Source: Magicicada septendecula
Lineage: Eukaryota; Arthropoda; Insecta; Hemiptera; Cicadidae
Assembly: GCA_034769895.1 (NCBI GenBank)
Contig: CM068373.1
Location: 26,002,120 to 26,066,119 of the forward strand
Length of the DNA: 64,000 nt
Direction: 5' to 3'
Shown here: positions 10,163 through 19,770 of the stretch, piece by piece
How the letters are laid out: the number at the start of each line of letters is the position of its first letter
Position numbering within the stretch: position 1 is the stretch's first letter
Program-made: the position numbers and the translations under genes
Notes under the pieces: model-generated
Told to the model about the DNA's origin: nothing
Seen by the model: only the letters and a program-made list of their open reading frames with translations
The model's database searches: none

Positions 10163-10766
10163 ACAAAAACGATAGTGTGTACGATTGGCGCCATTTGTCC
10201 TGTGACAAAAAATATCATCAATATGAATGTTATTGATATTATCAATATTCCATTTAGAAGTTTCCATTCCAAAACTATTGCCTCAGCTATATATTGCAAA
10301 TGGGTGCCAAATTTGTATTTCAACACAGAATATGCGTTTTCCTTTTTTTTAGGCTATCTTCCTATTGATTTTATTTTGTATTATTAGTTGCTGTGGTAAT
10401 ATTTTTTAAAAAGCAATATCGATGTGATAGTTTATGTATCAACTATGATTGATATTGCAGTATGTACCAGAGTGACTCAGATTCAAGTTTCTAAGCACGC
10501 TAGCGTACTTTTAATCTGAAGGGCAAGTTTGTTTGCATTTGCGTCATGAGACAAGAGTAGTAGTCCCTGAATACGTGAGAAAAAAGTTTACTAACTACAG
10601 TTTACTTAATTTTCCGAAGTGTGTGTGTATTGTGTGTGTGTGTGTTAGTGTGTGGTGGGAAGAGGTTACGCGCGCCATGTGTGTTCAAATTTTATTTATA
10701 AAGGCAGATTTTTCTCCAAAGACGCCCTTAAAAATTCATGAAATTTTTAAAAATATTTTAAAAATA
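10163..10766. other. AT-rich stretch after the stem-loop
   Basis: Contains a (TG)-rich patch at about 10620-10660. No gene is recognised. If the stem-loop is real, this could be old histone-cluster spacer, but nothing else here supports that. Confidence 0.4.
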
Positions 10767-11417
10767 TCCATATGGAGAGCTATTCATGACTTCCATGTTC
10801 TAAGATTTATATTTAAAATCATTTACTTGAATTCGGTTGGATAATTTCTAAAAAAATATCGCCCACCATCAAAATATTTTCACTATTTACAAATATTTTT
10901 GTTATTATGGAGTAGTCATTTAATATAATGTTATTTTCGAGTCACTTTATCCATACAAATTTGGTAGGCCTATTTTCTTCTTATAAAGAAACTGAACTAC
11001 GCAGATAATCATCCCTCCTCCTCAACCGATCGCCTCCATTAATGATATTTACGCTTTCATAGAGTGATAGTTTTACTATATGTAATTTCTAAGCTAGCTT
11101 ACCCTTCAAAATTAAATATTCGTAATTTACTTGATTTGAGCACAGCAATTTTCAAAAAATCACCCCGTCCCCTTCAACTACCCACTTCATTTATAATTAT
11201 CTCATTTACCATTTTAGGGTGGATTAATATGATTTTATTTTCGGCGCACTTATTTATTACAATTAAGTACTTTACTCTTGTTGAAACACAAAACAATGCA
11301 GGTAAATTACCCCTCCCTCCTAACCAATCAACCTGGTTGCCTGGCAACAAAATTATTTTATTTTTAACAATTACCATTGTTTGAAAAAGTTTAAATGAAA
11401 TTTTAAGTACTTTACTC

Positions 11418-11581
11418 TTATCATTGTTGCACACCCCTATATAAAAATATTCCGATTAGAGCTTTCAACCTTCACAGCACATCGTCAGATCGGAAAGCGC
11501 GGACTTCCGATCTGACGATGAGCTGTGAAGCTTGAAGCGCTAATCGGAATATTTTTATATAGTGGTGTGCAACAGTGATAA
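11418..11581. mobile_element. Foldback (palindromic) element, copy 1
   Basis: Two near-perfect inverted arms (11418-11495 and 11505-11581) surround a loop of about 9 bases. Arm landmarks are TTGCACACCNCTATATAAAA, ATTCCGATTAG and CGTCAGATCGGAA. The right flank (TTCTGCTTGTGATTTTAACC) recurs beside two other copies at 12795-12895 and 17824-18232. No coding sequence. It interrupts the DINE-like element. Confidence 0.85.
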
Positions 11582-11795
11582 TTCTGCTTGTGATTTTAAC
11601 CACTAGCACAACTTTCTTCATTAATCTACTTTACTCTTGTTAAAAAGTAAAACGTTTCAGGCAAACTACCTCTACCCCTTAACCGATCTTCACCAAAATC
11701 ATTAGGGCTTGAACCTCTATAACTCGGGCACGTATGCAAAAAAACTATTTGATTCTGTTTGAATTTGCAGCAGTTAAGTTTGCCATAGAGAAAAT

Positions 11796-11797
<2 letters not shown>

Positions 11798-11870
<73 letters not shown>
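11798..11870. repeat. (CA)n microsatellite inside DINE-like copy A
   Basis: About 36 CA units at the position where copy C carries a CAGA-rich tract. The family therefore has a microsatellite at a fixed internal site. Confidence 0.95.
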
Positions 11871-11872
<2 letters not shown>

Positions 11873-11980
11873 CAAAAAAGGACTTTTATTCATGTTTAGA
11901 GGGTAGTCCCTCAATCAGAATCAGCCCTTATCAACAACACGATTTTTTTCGCCATCACCTTACGGAACATGGAAGTAAAA

Positions 11981-12794
11981 TTAACGATTTACACGATTAT
12001 TAAATTAAAACATTTCATACCATTGTGTTAATGCCTTACACTTTACAGTAAAACGGTATGTAACAAGTCTAAGAAATATAACCACGACGGATTGCTTAAT
12101 ACTACTGTCTACGTTTGAGCTGGAAACAGAAAGGAAAGTGACAGGACGTTACACTCGTGTCTTCTTCACTAAGTATGTCGTATCTATGTTTGCAAAATTT
12201 CGAAGACCTGGTCTACATCAGTCCAGCAAAGTTGTATTGAGTTTCCTCTTTACTGCTTTTAAATTTGTAACTTTAAACTGTCCTACCTATTCTACGTATG
12301 TGACAGAGCATAACTTATTACATTTGTAAAAGTAAGCCTTGCAACTTTACAAGAAATGCTTTTGTTCTTCATGTTTAATTTACAGATGAGAGTGTATATC
12401 TGAGTCTGCTGTGATATATATAATGAGACTCCTATTCCCTACCTAGATGTAAACTACTCAGTGTAGGAACTCTCGCCTAACGAATCATCACGCTATTTAC
12501 TCAAGGTATTACTCACTGACACAATGCATATTATTAACTGTTTTTTAATTATATTTCTTTAGTTTGTGTCTGTAACTTTAATTGCGATTTCATAGGCTTT
12601 CTTATAAAACAAACAGGAATTGTTGTTAAAATTTTAAAATTAGTGTTTTGCTTGTTCACTAAAATGTCAGCGCGCTTGCAGCTTACTTCTGATATGGAAT
12701 TTAATATAAATATTATATATTATATTAAATACTTCTGATATTTAAATACAAACAATGTAATTTAAAGTAGTTTTTGTAGTATTAATGAAAAAAC
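11981..12794. other. AT-rich stretch, nothing recognised
   Basis: No supported gene. The 63-codon plus-strand frame at 12138-12329 has no known motif. Confidence 0.4.
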
Positions 12795-12895
12795 TTTTCA
12801 TGTTACAAACAGAAATGACACTGTTGGACACCACTATAGAAAAAATTTTATAGTGGTGTGAAACAGTGTTATTTCTGTTTGTGATTATACATACT
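12795..12895. mobile_element. Foldback element, internally short copy 2
   Basis: A palindrome centred near 12843: ACACCACTATAGAAAA pairs with TTTTATAGTGGTGTG. The arms extend outward through AACAGAAATGACACTGTT and AACAGTGTTATTTCTGTT. The outer arm matches copy 1 (GTGGTGTGCAACAGTG) and the right flank matches both other copies. The inner arm segment (ATTCCGATTAG through ATCGGAA) is missing, so this is a deletion derivative. Confidence 0.75.
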
Positions 12896-13736
12896 AACAT
12901 AACTTTATTAATTAAAACGAATTCCACGTTAATTAGTGTAGGGAATACCAGCTGACCTGTACAATCAGGACGGTCTACGCGCCATTTTTCGGCTTGTGTA
13001 GAATGCTTTTTGGCTTTTGCGATGCTATCAGCACAAGGAAATCGCTCTCGTGAAGGTCTCGGAGAAGTCTCTACGGAAGACGCGGAGCAAGTCTTAGGAT
13101 ACAGATCAAAAGATCAACTGCTGAAAAAGTACCATTTCAAACGTTGAAATATAACGTTCCTCTTTCCTGGGTTTAGAAAGACGAGCGCGTTGTTTAGCAA
13201 GAGATTCTAGTTCTTAATCCGTCCTAAGACAACCCGAAGTGTGACTATGGACGTTGATGTCCCGAGAACGATAATGGAGATGGTAGCTGCTTGGTAAGAT
13301 CCTGTAGATCTTCTCCTCGCTATTCAGAATCTGGTAAGTATAAGCAGCAGATTATCTTCCGTGGTTGTGATAAGTGGATTCATACTAGGTCTAAAAGAGA
13401 TGCGAGCGGAATACGTCTAGCGGAATAAGTGTTGCTAAAAAATATAGCAACGCGTCTCCTAGTTCTGATGTTCGGAGTCACATCACAGGGGAAGAAATCA
13501 TATCCCATTATATTAAAAAGTTCTTCTCGTCTCTTGTAGGCAAACACGTCGATGTATCATTTTGTTGATGGTCAGTATCATTTTCAGTTTGCAATAGTGC
13601 GAAGTCCAACCGTTGATAATCCACCGAAGGATGCTCTCCATGTCGCTAAGGATGTTGAAGAACCGTCAGTCGCTTGAATGATGTCAGTCGCTACGAACCG
13701 TGCTTACTTTTTTAGCTACCTTTAGACCAGGCTATC
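12896..13736. other. Moderately GC-rich stretch, coding-like but unrecognised
   Basis: Less AT-rich than its surroundings. It reads in short plus-strand pieces interrupted by stops, for example YRSKDQLLKKYHFK near 13100 and GEEIISHYIKKFFSS near 13490. I do not recognise the protein. It could be a decayed transposon ORF or an old pseudogene. Confidence 0.35.
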
Positions 13737-13758
13737 TTCTTCTTCTTCTTCTTTTGGA
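13737..13758. repeat. (TTC)n microsatellite
   Basis: About seven CTT/TTC units. A similar tract at 57900-57917 borders another LINE remnant. Confidence 0.9.
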
Positions 13759-14159
13759 AATTGCCGAGTTTTGCCAGTAACCGAGGTTGATTAAATCTCT
13801 GACGCCGGCAATCGGGCAGTACTGTGATCCGGAGCTTATCTCCTGGTCATCGGGGACAAGTCTTGTCACCGATTTTTGTCTTACAGGTCCTGCCTGGTAT
13901 ACTTGGTAGAACGGGGCGATGGGCGGGTGTATCCGCTCACCGTCACGCTACTACTGTAGGTGGCTGCATGCGAAGCCACAATACTTATACCCGCCCTTCG
14001 TGGCTGACGAAATATAGGTCTGATGGTAAATAGGCCCTACGTCAACACTATCCTATTGCACCGTTTGCATTCTTGTTTCAGCTCTACTATCTTTATGGGT
14101 TTCTGTTTTCTTTATACATTTTGAAAAAGTAAGGCTCTATAAACTGGATTACCTAGGTA
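13759..14159. other. Unrecognised moderately GC-rich stretch
   Basis: Contains a 69-codon plus-strand frame (13824-14033) without known motifs. Position beside a LINE ORF1 remnant suggests LINE-derived sequence, but I cannot assign it. Confidence 0.35.
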
Positions 14160-14610
14160 ATAGCTCTCTATGTGCACTTCCGCATGTCCATCCGCACTAC
14201 CATCCCCTTTGTGGCATTCAGGGTGTTATGAGAAACGACTTCAACCTCTATCACTCCTATTTTCTGCAGGTTAAGAAGCCTCGGAAGCTGTTGATCGTTT
14301 AGGGTCTCAACAAGGAACCCACATGGTGTTTTTCTGATTTCCTGTACGGTCGATCCAACGAAAATGATGACAGCTTTCTCAGTAAGGAAGTGATTGACTT
14401 TTACGAAGTCGCATTCATTTTGTTTCAACAACAGATACTTTGGCACTGCCGGCATATTAGAAGACGGTGTCGCGATACTTCCGGCATCAACCGAGGAGAA
14501 ATGTCCCTTCTCTTTACCCTCCGAGGTGAGTTTTTTTATGAGGGAGGGTTTATAAAGGATCCCTCAACCCTTAAATTAATTTGAGAACCTAAACTTTTGA
14601 ACCGAGAAAG
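14160..14610 (-). mobile_element. LINE ORF1 RNA-binding-like fragment
   Basis: The minus strand encodes VPKYLLLKQNECDFVKVNHF, EIRKTPCGFLVET, LPRLLNLQKIGVIEV and HNTLNATKGMV. This order (K(Y/F)LLLK, then FLVET, then a final TLNxxKGxV) is typical of the RNA-binding region at the start of ORF1 proteins of I-like and related insect LINEs. Codons upstream (to about 14600) read ATPSSNMPAVPKYLLL without interruption. The zinc knuckles expected downstream are not visible. Clade is uncertain. Confidence 0.65.
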
Positions 14611-14689
14611 TTACAGACCACCGCGGGAGAGCTCTCGAGTACCGTGGCTAGTACTAAATACAACAGAGTCCGTCTGATGCCCTGAGGCA

Positions 14690-15430
14690 ATTGTTCGCGA
14701 CTCAATAACGTAGAGCCATCCACTCATTGGCACAATAGATTCCACCGTGGGTTACGGTGTGTTTTCGAGGGGTACACACAACCTTGTTAAACTCACTTAC
14801 CAGTGTCCTGTTAGACAGCTACAGAGTAACAGTTGTTGCCTTTTAAAGGCTGACTTTCAAAAGTCGTCGTCATCCTTTACGGTTTAGGCTAGTAGCCTGT
14901 TTCAGTCTCACTTGATGTCATCCGACCATCGTTTACGGGCTCTTCCCTCACTTCTCTTTCCCCTTAGATGATTGTCAATGGCTTCTCTTGAAAATCTAGT
15001 TCGATCCATTCTCTCTACGTGTAACCTCAACTCCGTTTTTTACCGGTAGATTTTCTCATTTAAGCTTTCAGCTATGGCTAGCTCTATTCTAATATGATAA
15101 TTTCTGATAAAATCTTTCCTGGTAAAACCCTTTACAGCTCACAAAAATCTCATTTCCTCTCCTTGTATTCTAGATATATCTTTGGCCTTTCTAATCCAAG
15201 TCTCAATACCATACAGTAGTTCACGTATAGTCATTACATTAAAATATTTTAATTGCGTCTCTTTCCTTGTTTTCTTCTTTTAGTGTTCAACGGCACATCC
15301 ACAAGGCGACTTGAAGAGACTAACTTTGCTTTCATCTTCGTATGTAATGCTGCACCATAGATACTTGAAGTCTGGCACTTGTTCTATTGGCGAGTCCTAT
15401 ATGACAATCTTTGTTCTAATATGATTTGTC
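14690..15430 (-). mobile_element. LINE reverse-transcriptase C-terminal region, decayed
   Basis: Minus-strand translation shows LLYGIETWIRKAKDISRIQG, EEMRFL, AVKGFTRKDFIRN, NEKIYR and HVERMDRTRFSREA. This is the common C-terminal tail of an abundant insect LINE group (LYGSExW, AAEMRFLR, H(V/L)xRM). Several stops and frameshifts are present. Related pieces occur at 17140-17545, 35345-35835 and 57955-58640. The clade was not resolved by eye. Confidence 0.7.
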
Positions 15431-17139
15431 CCAAATAACGTTTCTTTTAAATAAAGAAATGGTATGACTGTAATATTTTAAAATGTTAATAAGATAAATC
15501 AACGACCTTTGAAGGTAATTTTTGTTGTCTTTGATGATTACAAGTTTGCCTGTATATATTAAAATATTTAAAGTAAAATCCACTTTTATTAGTAAGTGAA
15601 TTTATTATATATGTTTCTAGAGAAATGTGTAATTGCGTGTCTGCATACAAATAGGTACATCCTGTAATGTTTCGATTAATAAATAATCGATAAAGGAAAG
15701 AAGGAATTAAACCGCGTTACTAACCTAACTAAAATTCCAAGGCCGTGAAACAAACTTTTGGACACAGAGAATAGTTTATAGGTAGAGTGCCGTAATAAAT
15801 TAACTTAACACATTGTAATAAAAATTCTTTTTTTTTTAATAATGAAATATGTTTGGTACTACAAACATAAAAGAGAAAAAACAAAAAGATAAATGTTAGT
15901 AAATCTGTACTTTATTTTCTTTTTACTAATAACCTCCTTTCTCTCACTCTATCAGTTTCCCTCTATTTTATTTCATAGTTCATAGTTTTGTTTTTTGTTT
16001 GTTTAAATGCAATAGCCAAATTTTTTAAAGCCTTGCTCTTGTATTTTTTAATACTTATCTGGTGAGTCCCACTTTCACACTCACCTGGTCGTTGCACCAC
16101 TCGGGCGTAACCGTGCACTTTCTCAGTAATTATCCTTTTTTATGATAATTACAATAAAAATAAAATATTCCGGAAATCCGGTACACTCCCGTTTACTGAT
16201 TTGTATAATTTTATATGATTTTATAACTTTTGAGAGCGGTAGGCCTACCTTGGCTACCCGCGGGCACTAAAAGTACGGTTACAATAGCTGCTGGCGATGT
16301 TGAGACTGACTTCCACTGTCTTTGTTTTATACAACACTGTCCGTTTTTACTGCGGCATCAAAACAGATTTTTCTGGTTACAGCCACACATTGCTGCCGTT
16401 GGCTGACGTAACACTTGCTTACAGTTAAATACATAATGACGCAATTCTGCTACGCACCAAACAACAATTGTAAACACATTCCATTTAGTGTGCGTAATAA
16501 TTGTGACTCACTCGTCAACAGCTAAAAATAGGTTGCGTAATGTACTATTACAATCCTATTTGGATACAGCATGATATGCCATGTCAAATAGAATGACGTA
16601 AGTGGGAATAGTGTTCATGAATATGTCGCAGGATTTAATTATTATGTACGCATCGTGAGTGGCCGCTCAAGCGTGACAGTGCTTAAACTCATTCTTTTAA
16701 TTTAATATCACTCACTCCTACACATTTAAAACATAGAACCTCATGAGCATAAATAATATTTGTTTATTTAAAGAAACAGAATGTTTCCAAGCACAAGCAA
16801 CATGTTTTATAATTAATTAATGACACATGTTCTGTTATTTATACCAAAACATCATACAAAGTTGTTCTTTTTTTTTTTACTTAGAACTACAAGAAGACCA
16901 TGTTAATAATATACGAAAATAAAAGTAAAGTGATGAAACTGCAGGTGGTAACTAAATTAAATAAATTTCGTTGTAACTCGTACGTTTAATACTACGGTAG
17001 GAATTTCTATGTATAAAATTACGTTATTTATAAACTTATAAAATTTGTACATTCACCGCATGCTCCGATTTTTAGTACTGTTATGCAAATGTACAACGTC
17101 TAATTATAGTCAGTAAAAATAAAATATGTTGGGTATACA
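15431..17139. other. AT-rich non-coding stretch
   Basis: No gene recognised. A less AT-rich patch at about 16230-16450 has no motif I can name. Confidence 0.45.
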
Positions 17140-17545
17140 TTTGTTAAATGGAATCTGCAAAGACTCTGAATTGCAGATATCCACAATTAAAACAAAGGTG
17201 ATGGCTTTTTGTGGAACTGACTTTAACAAAAAGTCAGGCCAGTCGCATCCAATCGGCTGAAATACGATTTCTCAGTCACGTGGCAGAGCATACTCTCCAT
17301 GATCATAGAAGAAACACAAATATACTGCAGAAACTGAATATTATGAGTATACTCGACAGGATCGCCCAGTATCGGCTGAACTTATGGTAACACCTTTGCC
17401 GAATGGATGACTGGTGCATCCCCAAACAACTATAGAACTATAAGCCGAAGAGACGGAGAGGCGTGGGACGTCCGAGGAAGCGCTGGAGTGACCAGCTGTA
17501 ATATTTCCCTTTTGAGACCGGAGCAAACCATTCTTGGTTTAAACC
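17140..17545 (+). mobile_element. LINE reverse-transcriptase fragment (palm edge plus C-terminal tail)
   Basis: Plus-strand translation gives LQISTIKTKVMAFCGTD (edge of the RT palm), then directly TKSQASRIQSAEIRFLSHVA, HDHRRNTNILQKLNIMSILD, RIAQYRLNLW, HLCRMDDWCIPKQL and GVGRPRKRWSDQL. The segment between palm and tail, including LYGSExW, has been deleted. At least two stops are present. 35345-35835 is a close relative. Confidence 0.8.
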
Positions 17546-17823
17546 TTGAGGTTAGTGATGATGATGACTTTAGAAAACCTAAAATGTTTGCAAGCATAAG
17601 CGAAAAAATATGTTCTATCATTAATGAATGATATATTCTCTGTTATGGATATGAAAACTTGACATACTTACCTAAATATAGAATTAAAAATAAAATAGTC
17701 CTACAAGAGGACCAGGTAAATAATCTACAACATAAACGTAATGTCATTAAGCTTCAGGTGATACAGTTAATGGAATAAATTTAGTTGTTACTCGTAAGTT
17801 ATATACTACGAACAGAATAACCA

Positions 17824-18232
17824 ATGTTGCACACCGCTTTAGAAAAAGTATTCCCACTGCGCTTAAAAGCTTTACAGCTCATTGTCAGATCGGAAATAAC
17901 AATAATAGGACAAACCACTTCTTCACACCCCCACTTGTCCTACCGCCTATAGACATTTTCGTAAACAAGCTATAAGTTAAATGTCTTTTCGGGGCTATTA
18001 CTAACTAACGAGTTTAGTCAGAAAGGACATTATTAACAAACCATTATTAATTAACTAATAATAGCCAGAAAGAACACTTACCTTATAGCTTGTTTACGAA
18101 AATGTGTAGAGCGTTAGGACAAGTGGTAGTTTGAAGAAGTTGTTTGTCCTATTATTGTTATTTCCGATCTGACGATGAGCTGTGAAGCTTGAAAGCGCTA
18201 ATCGGAATAATTTTCTTTAGTAGTGTGCAACA
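17824..18232. mobile_element. Foldback element, copy 3, containing a second nested foldback
   Basis: The outer arms (about 17824-17895 and 18162-18232) match copy 1: TTGCACACC, TTTACAGCTC, GTCAGATCGGAA and the reverse on the right. Between them lies a different palindrome, described separately. The right flank again reads ATTATAACCACTAACAAAAC. The left arm is more diverged than the right. Confidence 0.85.
17896..18161. mobile_element. Inner foldback element nested in foldback copy 3
   Basis: About 266 bases with inverted arms. AATAACAATAATAGGACAAA at the left pairs with TTTGTCCTATTATTGTTATT at the right, and CATTTTCGTAAACAAGCTAT pairs with ATAGCTTGTTTACGAAAATG. The centre near 18010-18060 is AT-rich. 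It occupies the loop of the outer palindrome. Confidence 0.85.
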
Positions 18233-18285
18233 GAGATGATTTTGTTGTGATTATAACCACTAACAAAACTTTTTTATTAAAACTT

Positions 18286-18842
18286 ATGTACTACTGTTGA
18301 AATGTTTATCTAGAAAATTACGTTATCTATACATTTTAAAATTTGTACATATACTTCATACTCCAATTTTTAGTACTGTTTTATGCAAATGGGCACCTTC
18401 TATAGACAGTTAGTAAAAATACAACATAATTAACGTGAGCAAAATAATTATGTGTGGGATGTGTGAATAAATATTATAGGAAACGTAAAATCTGCAAGTA
18501 TAGTGTTCTCGATTGTGGCTTATTTGGAAAAGAAAGTGGTTCTCAGCTGTTGTGTAAATAGCAAACCACTGCCCCGTACGTTGGCTGGATTGAACATTGT
18601 GCAAACAGACCGAAAACCCAACCAGCCAGGCGTAAAGAACGCGTTTCTCTGATAAATTCGGGCCACAGGGTTGTTTGAAAAGTTTTACTCAAGTAACTAT
18701 TTCTGTAAAAAAATTTTTAAAGTTAGAATTTCCAGTTTTGTTGCAATCGTATTACACAAAACAAACCACTGTTATTTTATGACGAAATTTTGGTTCTAAT
18801 TTCGGTGTATATTATTACAGAAAAATATTTTATTGAATACAT
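18286..18842. other. AT-rich stretch, nothing recognised
   Basis: No coding or repeat family recognised. A 64-codon minus-strand frame at 18410-18604 has no motif. Confidence 0.4.
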
Positions 18843-19383
18843 TGTTACGACGGTCTCACCGATTGTCGTCTGCTACAGTGAAAAACAAAATTCAATACAC
18901 CATTGAAGTCACTAAAAACTAGCTTTAATTATTACAATTAAATAGTTTGTAATCAACAAGTTATTCAACAAGATCATTCTCGTATAATAATTTAAGTTAA
19001 TCTGGCCACACAAATAATAATGTCACCTATGAAGAATTACGCACATAATCACTTTTCACTAATACAGCACTTGAGACGCACTAGATAAATCACCCGACAC
19101 AAACTAAAAACTAAGGGGCAGGTATGGCCTGCATGGTTTTCTAATACGCGTCCCTGTTAAAACACATTTGAACATTCTAGAGGATACTTCAGCGCGGCCT
19201 TGGCAGAAACACACACGGGCAGGGCTAGTCGAGAAGCTTGTAGAACGACACCATCGAACGCTCGAGAACGTTCCGTATTACGTATCACTGTCTCGCATGT
19301 TAAGTGTCACGTACGCACACAAACATTACAGCTCGCTCTCCTTTGATAGCCGAAACATGAGATCGTTTTGTAATAGCATAACA
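18843..19383 (-). mobile_element. Solo LTR-like element, family L1a (copy 1 of 6)
   Basis: On the plus strand it begins TGTTACGACGGTCTC and ends near CATAACA. Related copies are at 25493-26068, 49140-49481, 55096-55652, 60009-60565 and 60894-61787. Sense orientation is inferred from the TATA and initiator of the other copies. TG...CA ends and the absence of coding sequence fit a solo LTR of a retroviral-kin element. The family is not identified; a fossil, more diverged than the others in its 5' half. The label L1a is mine and is unrelated to LINE-1. Confidence 0.6.
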
Positions 19384-19429
19384 ATATAAATACGATGTTT
19401 TCTGCTCAGTTTCATTATTTATATAAGAT

Positions 19430-19770
19430 GTTATTGTCCTCCTCCTCCTATGGCGCTACAGCCCAAGTCGGGCCCTGGCCTCCACCAATCTTCGCCTCCA
19501 ATACACTCTATCCACTGCAACCCTCCTCCAGTTTTTTATCCCCATGTCTCTCGCGGCCTCTGCAACGCCATCTTCCTCAGGCTACCTCTAGGTCTCGTTC
19601 CCTCCCATGTACCCAGCAAAGCCCTCTTGGGGTTCCTGCCATCCTCCATTCTCATAACATGTCCGGCCCAACGCAATCTTTGTATTCTTATAAATTTTGA
19701 GACTGGTATCTCTTTATATATTTGATACAGTTCGTTGTTGTATCTCAGTCTCCAAAGATGTTATTATAAT
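19430..19770 (-). mobile_element. LINE reverse-transcriptase C-terminal tail
   Basis: Minus-strand translation shows ELYQIYKEIPVSKFIRIQRL, RWAGHVMRMEDGRNPKRALL and GTWEGTRPRGSLRKM. This matches the widespread insect LINE tail ELYxLYK, RWxGHVxRM, PKKxL, RPxGxPRxRW. Only the tail remains, ending in a frameshifted stretch. Confidence 0.75.

Larger units (their letters stand above)
10767..11980 (+). mobile_element. DINE/Helentron-like non-autonomous element, copy A
   Basis: Starts near AATATCCATATGGAGAGC. The subterminal repeat ACTTCCATGTTC (10789-10800) is the exact reverse complement of GAACATGGAAGT (11965-11976) near the right end. Between them lie family blocks shared with 23952-24700 and 40052-41100: the unit with TTAACCGATCTTCACCAAAA and TTTGATTCTGTTTGAATTTG, a microsatellite, and a tail with GCCATCACC. 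Subterminal inverted repeats, an internal repeat and microsatellite block, and a short hairpin near one end are the architecture known for DINE-1/HINE elements of the Helentron group. A foldback element (11418-11581) is inserted in it. No coding capacity. Confidence 0.65.

Noticed and set aside
10300-10330. Octamer-like ATTTGCAA element as a histone promoter near the stem-loop
   Set aside because: Single imperfect match in AT-rich DNA (TTGCAAAT on the plus strand near 10290) with no histone start codon nearby.
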